NCBI GenBank assembly: GCA_900551495.1
Contig: URWG01000134.1
Location: forward strand, 1-5,068
Length of the DNA: 5,068 bases
Direction: 5' to 3'
From: an uncultured Eubacteriales bacterium
GTDB lineage: Bacteria > Bacillota > Clostridia > Oscillospirales > Oscillospiraceae
Part shown: in pieces, positions 4,766-5,068 of the stretch
Numbering within the stretch: position 1 is the first letter of the stretch
Layout: each line of letters starts with the position of its first letter
The notes under the pieces: generated by a model
What the model saw: only the letters and a program-made list of their open reading frames with translations
The model's database searches: none
Told to the model about the DNA's origin: nothing
Made by a program: the position numbers and the translations under genes

Positions 4766-5068
4766 TTATTTTTGGTGAGACAAAATGTACAGCGCGTGTT
4801 GAAATTCTTGAGGGAGATCACACGTGAGGGTCATTTCCTCGCCGCTGCGGGGGTGGATAAACGTCAGCTCCCGTGCGTGGAGACACTGGCTCGTCAGTCC
4901 CAGCTCCGCCTTTTTCACGCCGTAGAGCGGGTCGCCCGCGATGGGGTGATTGATATAGGCCATGTGCACGCGGATCTGATGCGTCCGTCCGGTTTCCAGA
5001 CGGCAGCGCAGATGCGGGTACTGTCCGTAGCGTTCGATGACCTCCCAATGCGTCACCGCCGGGCGGCT
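4766..5068 (-). CDS. RluA-family 23S rRNA pseudouridine synthase, C-terminal part (partial)
   Basis: An open - strand frame runs from the right edge to TAA (4766-4768), giving 100 residues. It carries the C-terminal signature of RluA/RluC/RluD-type pseudouridine synthases: CRLETGRTHQIRVHMA, then HPIAGDPLYG, then the LHA segment and a short basic end. These enzymes convert specific uridines of 23S rRNA, or sometimes tRNA, into pseudouridine. The catalytic aspartate lies in the HRLD motif, upstream of this part and outside the window, so activity cannot be checked. The GTG at 5054-5056 is not a real start because homology continues across it (PAVTHWEVIERY fits the family). Which RluA subtype it is cannot be decided from this end, so no symbol is given. 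Confidence 0.9.
   Translation of the reverse strand, partial: SRPAVTHWEVIERYGQYPHLRCRLETGRTHQIRVHMAYINHPIAGDPLYGVKKAELGLTSQCLHARELTFIHPRSGEEMTLTCDLPQEFQHALYILSHQK

Overview
This window most likely comes from a GC-rich, low-motility-type gut Firmicute of the Oscillospirales (Faecalibacterium/Ruminococcaceae relatives). That is inferred from three things: strong AAGGAG/GGAGG ribosome binding sites with sigma-A style promoters, clostridial-type proteins, and dispersed palindromic repeats of a kind I associate with these genomes. No rRNA, tRNA, CRISPR array or transposase gene is visible. The taxonomic guess is from style and not from a marker gene.

Left part (1-734). The last 21 codons of an unidentified + strand gene are followed by a well-formed start of a YycJ/WalJ-type metallo-beta-lactamase-fold protein. 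That gene is cut after about 27 residues and continues into DNA that, in another frame, encodes the C-terminal end of an unrelated membrane protein. This looks like a deletion or recombination scar, or an assembly join. It is followed by a 384-base stretch with no gene, holding a nested palindromic, MITE-like repeat (about 383-599) and then a perfect 15-bp inverted repeat just upstream of the next gene.

Middle part (735-2676, + strand). A lipoprotein made of two diverged copies of the same roughly 90-residue domain ends at a strong intrinsic terminator. A near-consensus promoter (TTGACA-17-TAAAAT) then drives a two-gene unit: a zinc-ribbon membrane protein and a small three-helix membrane protein. 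None of these three genes has an assignable function. A shared hairpin at 2634-2669 separates this unit from the convergent genes to the right.

Right part (2677-5068, - strand). A purine nucleoside phosphorylase gene (punA type) overlaps an mtnA-type sugar-1-phosphate isomerase gene by 4 bases (ATGA), so the two are almost certainly co-translated. Together they would cleave a purine nucleoside to a (deoxy/methylthio)ribose 1-phosphate and isomerise it to the ketose, i.e. nucleoside or 5'-deoxynucleoside/methylthioadenosine salvage. Upstream of them on the same strand, behind a second palindromic repeat (4668-4752), lies the C-terminal 100 residues of an RluA-family rRNA pseudouridine synthase.

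I see no convincing new multi-gene system. The items most worth a second look are the residue pattern of the PNP next to MtnA, the chimeric gene at 80-350 beside the nested repeat, and the hairpin in front of the duplicated-domain lipoprotein.
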